DNA of 64,000 nt from Brenneria corticis. Lineage in GTDB: Bacteria > Pseudomonadota > Gammaproteobacteria > Enterobacterales > Enterobacteriaceae. The stretch lies in the NCBI RefSeq assembly GCF_003115855.1, contig NZ_KZ819081.1:110718-174717 (forward strand). Reading direction: 5' to 3'. Made by a program: the position numbers and the translations under genes. Positions 63,270-64,000 of the stretch are shown piece after piece. Each line of letters begins with the position of its first letter. The stretch's first letter is position 1. The notes under the pieces were generated by a model. It searched no databases, was not told the DNA's origin, and was given only the letters and a program-made list of their open reading frames with translations.

Positions 63270-63602
63270 ATGGACAGAGGGGAAATCTGGCTCGTTTCAC
63301 TTGCTCCCACAGCCGGGCATGAGCAAAGCGGAAAACGCCCGGTGCTTATCGTTTCACCGGCGCCGTTTAATAAGATCACCCGGTTGCCGGTGGTTGTTCC
63401 TGTCACCAGCGGCGGAAACTTTGCCCGAACGGCTGGTTTTGCCGTTTCACTGGATGGCGCGGGAACGAAAACAACGGGAGTTATTCGCTGCGACCAGCCC
63501 AGGACCATTGATATGGGGGCGCGAAACGGCAGACGGCTGGAACGTATCCCTGACAGTATCGTAAACGAGGTGCTGGCCAGACTGGGGACAATCCTCACCT
63601 GA
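63270..63602 (+). CDS. MazF/PemK-family endoribonuclease toxin
   Basis: 110 residues with family motifs RGEIWLVSLAPTAGHEQSGK, RPVLIVSPAPFNK, VVVPVTS and GVIRCDQPRTID, and catalytic Arg in the beta3-beta4 loop. It should cleave mRNA at short sequences. It is full length and directly follows its antitoxin gene. Confidence 0.92.
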   Translation: MDRGEIWLVSLAPTAGHEQSGKRPVLIVSPAPFNKITRLPVVVPVTSGGNFARTAGFAVSLDGAGTKTTGVIRCDQPRTIDMGARNGRRLERIPDSIVNEVLARLGTILT

Positions 63603-63792
63603 TGACATCTTCATGACCTACATGAAGCCGCCTGACGTTCAGGCGAGTCTCTTTGCCACCGAAATAGTATCTGAAGTACCAGAGACGTGAGCCAGTAGGT
63701 TTAACGTGGAGATACAGACCGTGTGAATCGGAAACTTTGAAGGGATTAGCGGATGATTTTAAGTTGCGGATTTTTGAGTCGTTAAGAGACAT
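63595..63792 (-). pseudogene. P4-type integrase, N-terminal stub
   Basis: The minus-strand frame begins MSLNDSKIRNLKSSANPFKV and continues SDSHGLYLHVKPTGSRLWYF RYYFGGKE, the arm-binding DUF4102 domain of P4-like tyrosine recombinases. Homology ends after ~50 codons, and the catalytic domain is missing; the MazF gene begins where it should continue. Its start faces the att site at 63955, as in tRNA-borne islands. Confidence 0.82.
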
Positions 63793-63846
63793 TTGGGGGT
63801 CACTCCATTATCGAACCAACCTGACCCCAAATCTGACCACCATTTT

Positions 63847-63884
63847 TTCCCGATGCGGAGGGAAAACTAGAAACGCATCGGGAA
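63847..63884 (+). terminator. hairpin with T-run between integrase stub and att
   Basis: TTCCCGATGCG and CGCATCGGGAA form a perfect 11-base stem with a 16-base loop, followed by GGTTTTT. It may be a terminator or part of the recombination region. Confidence 0.5.
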
Positions 63885-63954
63885 GGTTTTTCACGCTAAT
63901 CTGTTGAATCAATGTACAAATAGGGATTCGCAAGGATGCATGAAAACAAGTAAA

Positions 63955-63978
63955 TGGCTCCTCTGACTGGACTCGAAC
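63955..63978 (-). other. tRNA-Asn 3'-end attachment half-site
   Basis: On the minus strand the last 24 bases of enterobacterial tRNA-Asn are present: GTTCGAGTCC then AGTCAGAGGAGCCA. The bases upstream (GATGAA and beyond) do not match the tRNA body, so this is not a tRNA gene but the duplicated end left by an integration. It contains 16 of the 17 bases, CCAGTCAGAGGAGCCA, of the HPI-type att core. Confidence 0.82.
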
Positions 63979-64000
63979 TTCATCTTTGACTCCTGTTATT

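Noticed and set aside
63955..64000. Possible complete tRNA-Asn gene
   Set aside because: Only the 3' 24 bases match; the next 22 bases do not fit the anticodon arm, so it is an att half-site.

Overview
The window is high-GC DNA from a gammaproteobacterium, most likely a member of the Enterobacterales. Supporting signs are a yjjA (DUF2501) gene, Fur boxes of the GATAATGATAATCATTATC type, an IS3-family element, VapBC and MazEF modules, and a tRNA-Asn 3'-end attachment site like that of the Yersinia high-pathogenicity island. Genus cannot be fixed from the sequence; plant- or insect-associated relatives of Brenneria, Dickeya, Serratia or Sodalis are plausible. The first ~40 kb is GC-rich; the stretches near 31.4-33.2, 44.5-46.4 and 58.3-63 kb are AT-richer and carry pseudogenes, toxin-antitoxin pairs and IS remains.

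Region 1 (1-6.8 kb) is a tightly overlapping operon: a glycosyltransferase tail, two GT4 glycosyltransferases, an ABC exporter and a protein with two phosphotransferase (APH) folds. It looks like a surface-glycan or glycoconjugate locus.

Region 2 (7.3-31.4 kb) is an iron-acquisition locus. It has a PchR/YbtA-like AraC regulator, two TonB-dependent receptors, a FepB/FepD/FepG-like uptake system without a FepC ATPase, a ViuB/YqjH-like ferric reductase, and NRPS genes that resemble a split vibriobactin/serratiochelin synthetase: a free VibH-like condensation protein, a Cy-Cy-A protein, and a C*-PCP-C protein with an EntB-type aryl carrier fused at its end. In the middle sits a Slam-type outer-membrane protein (type XI secretion) with a secreted cargo protein. 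No dihydroxybenzoate genes are present, so the acyl starter must come from elsewhere. Fur boxes and a candidate AraC operator punctuate the locus.

Region 3 (31.7-40.2 kb) holds a periplasmic FAD oxidoreductase and a catabolic set (MHS transporter, EthD-like protein, amidase, DUF2848 protein) with a divergent GntR regulator, then an alpha/beta hydrolase divergent from a LysR regulator. Region 4 (40.2-46.2 kb) has two VapBC pairs, a deletion scar fusing two half-genes, an SDR/DoxX/TetR operon, yjjA and a decayed SDR gene.

Region 5 (46.4-59.2 kb) is a second, unrelated biosynthetic operon that I cannot match to a known product: class III aminotransferase, A-PCP-E* NRPS, FrhB-like iron-sulfur flavoprotein, an EPSP-synthase paralogue, an MDR dehydrogenase, A-PCP-C NRPS, a free thioesterase, and a convergent EamA exporter. 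It is the best candidate for an undescribed system. Region 6 (59.2-64 kb) is an island edge: IS fragments, an intact-looking IS3-family element that cut off a sedoheptulose-7-phosphate-cyclase-like gene after codon 92, a LysR gene, a MazEF pair, a P4-type integrase stub and the tRNA-Asn att half-site.
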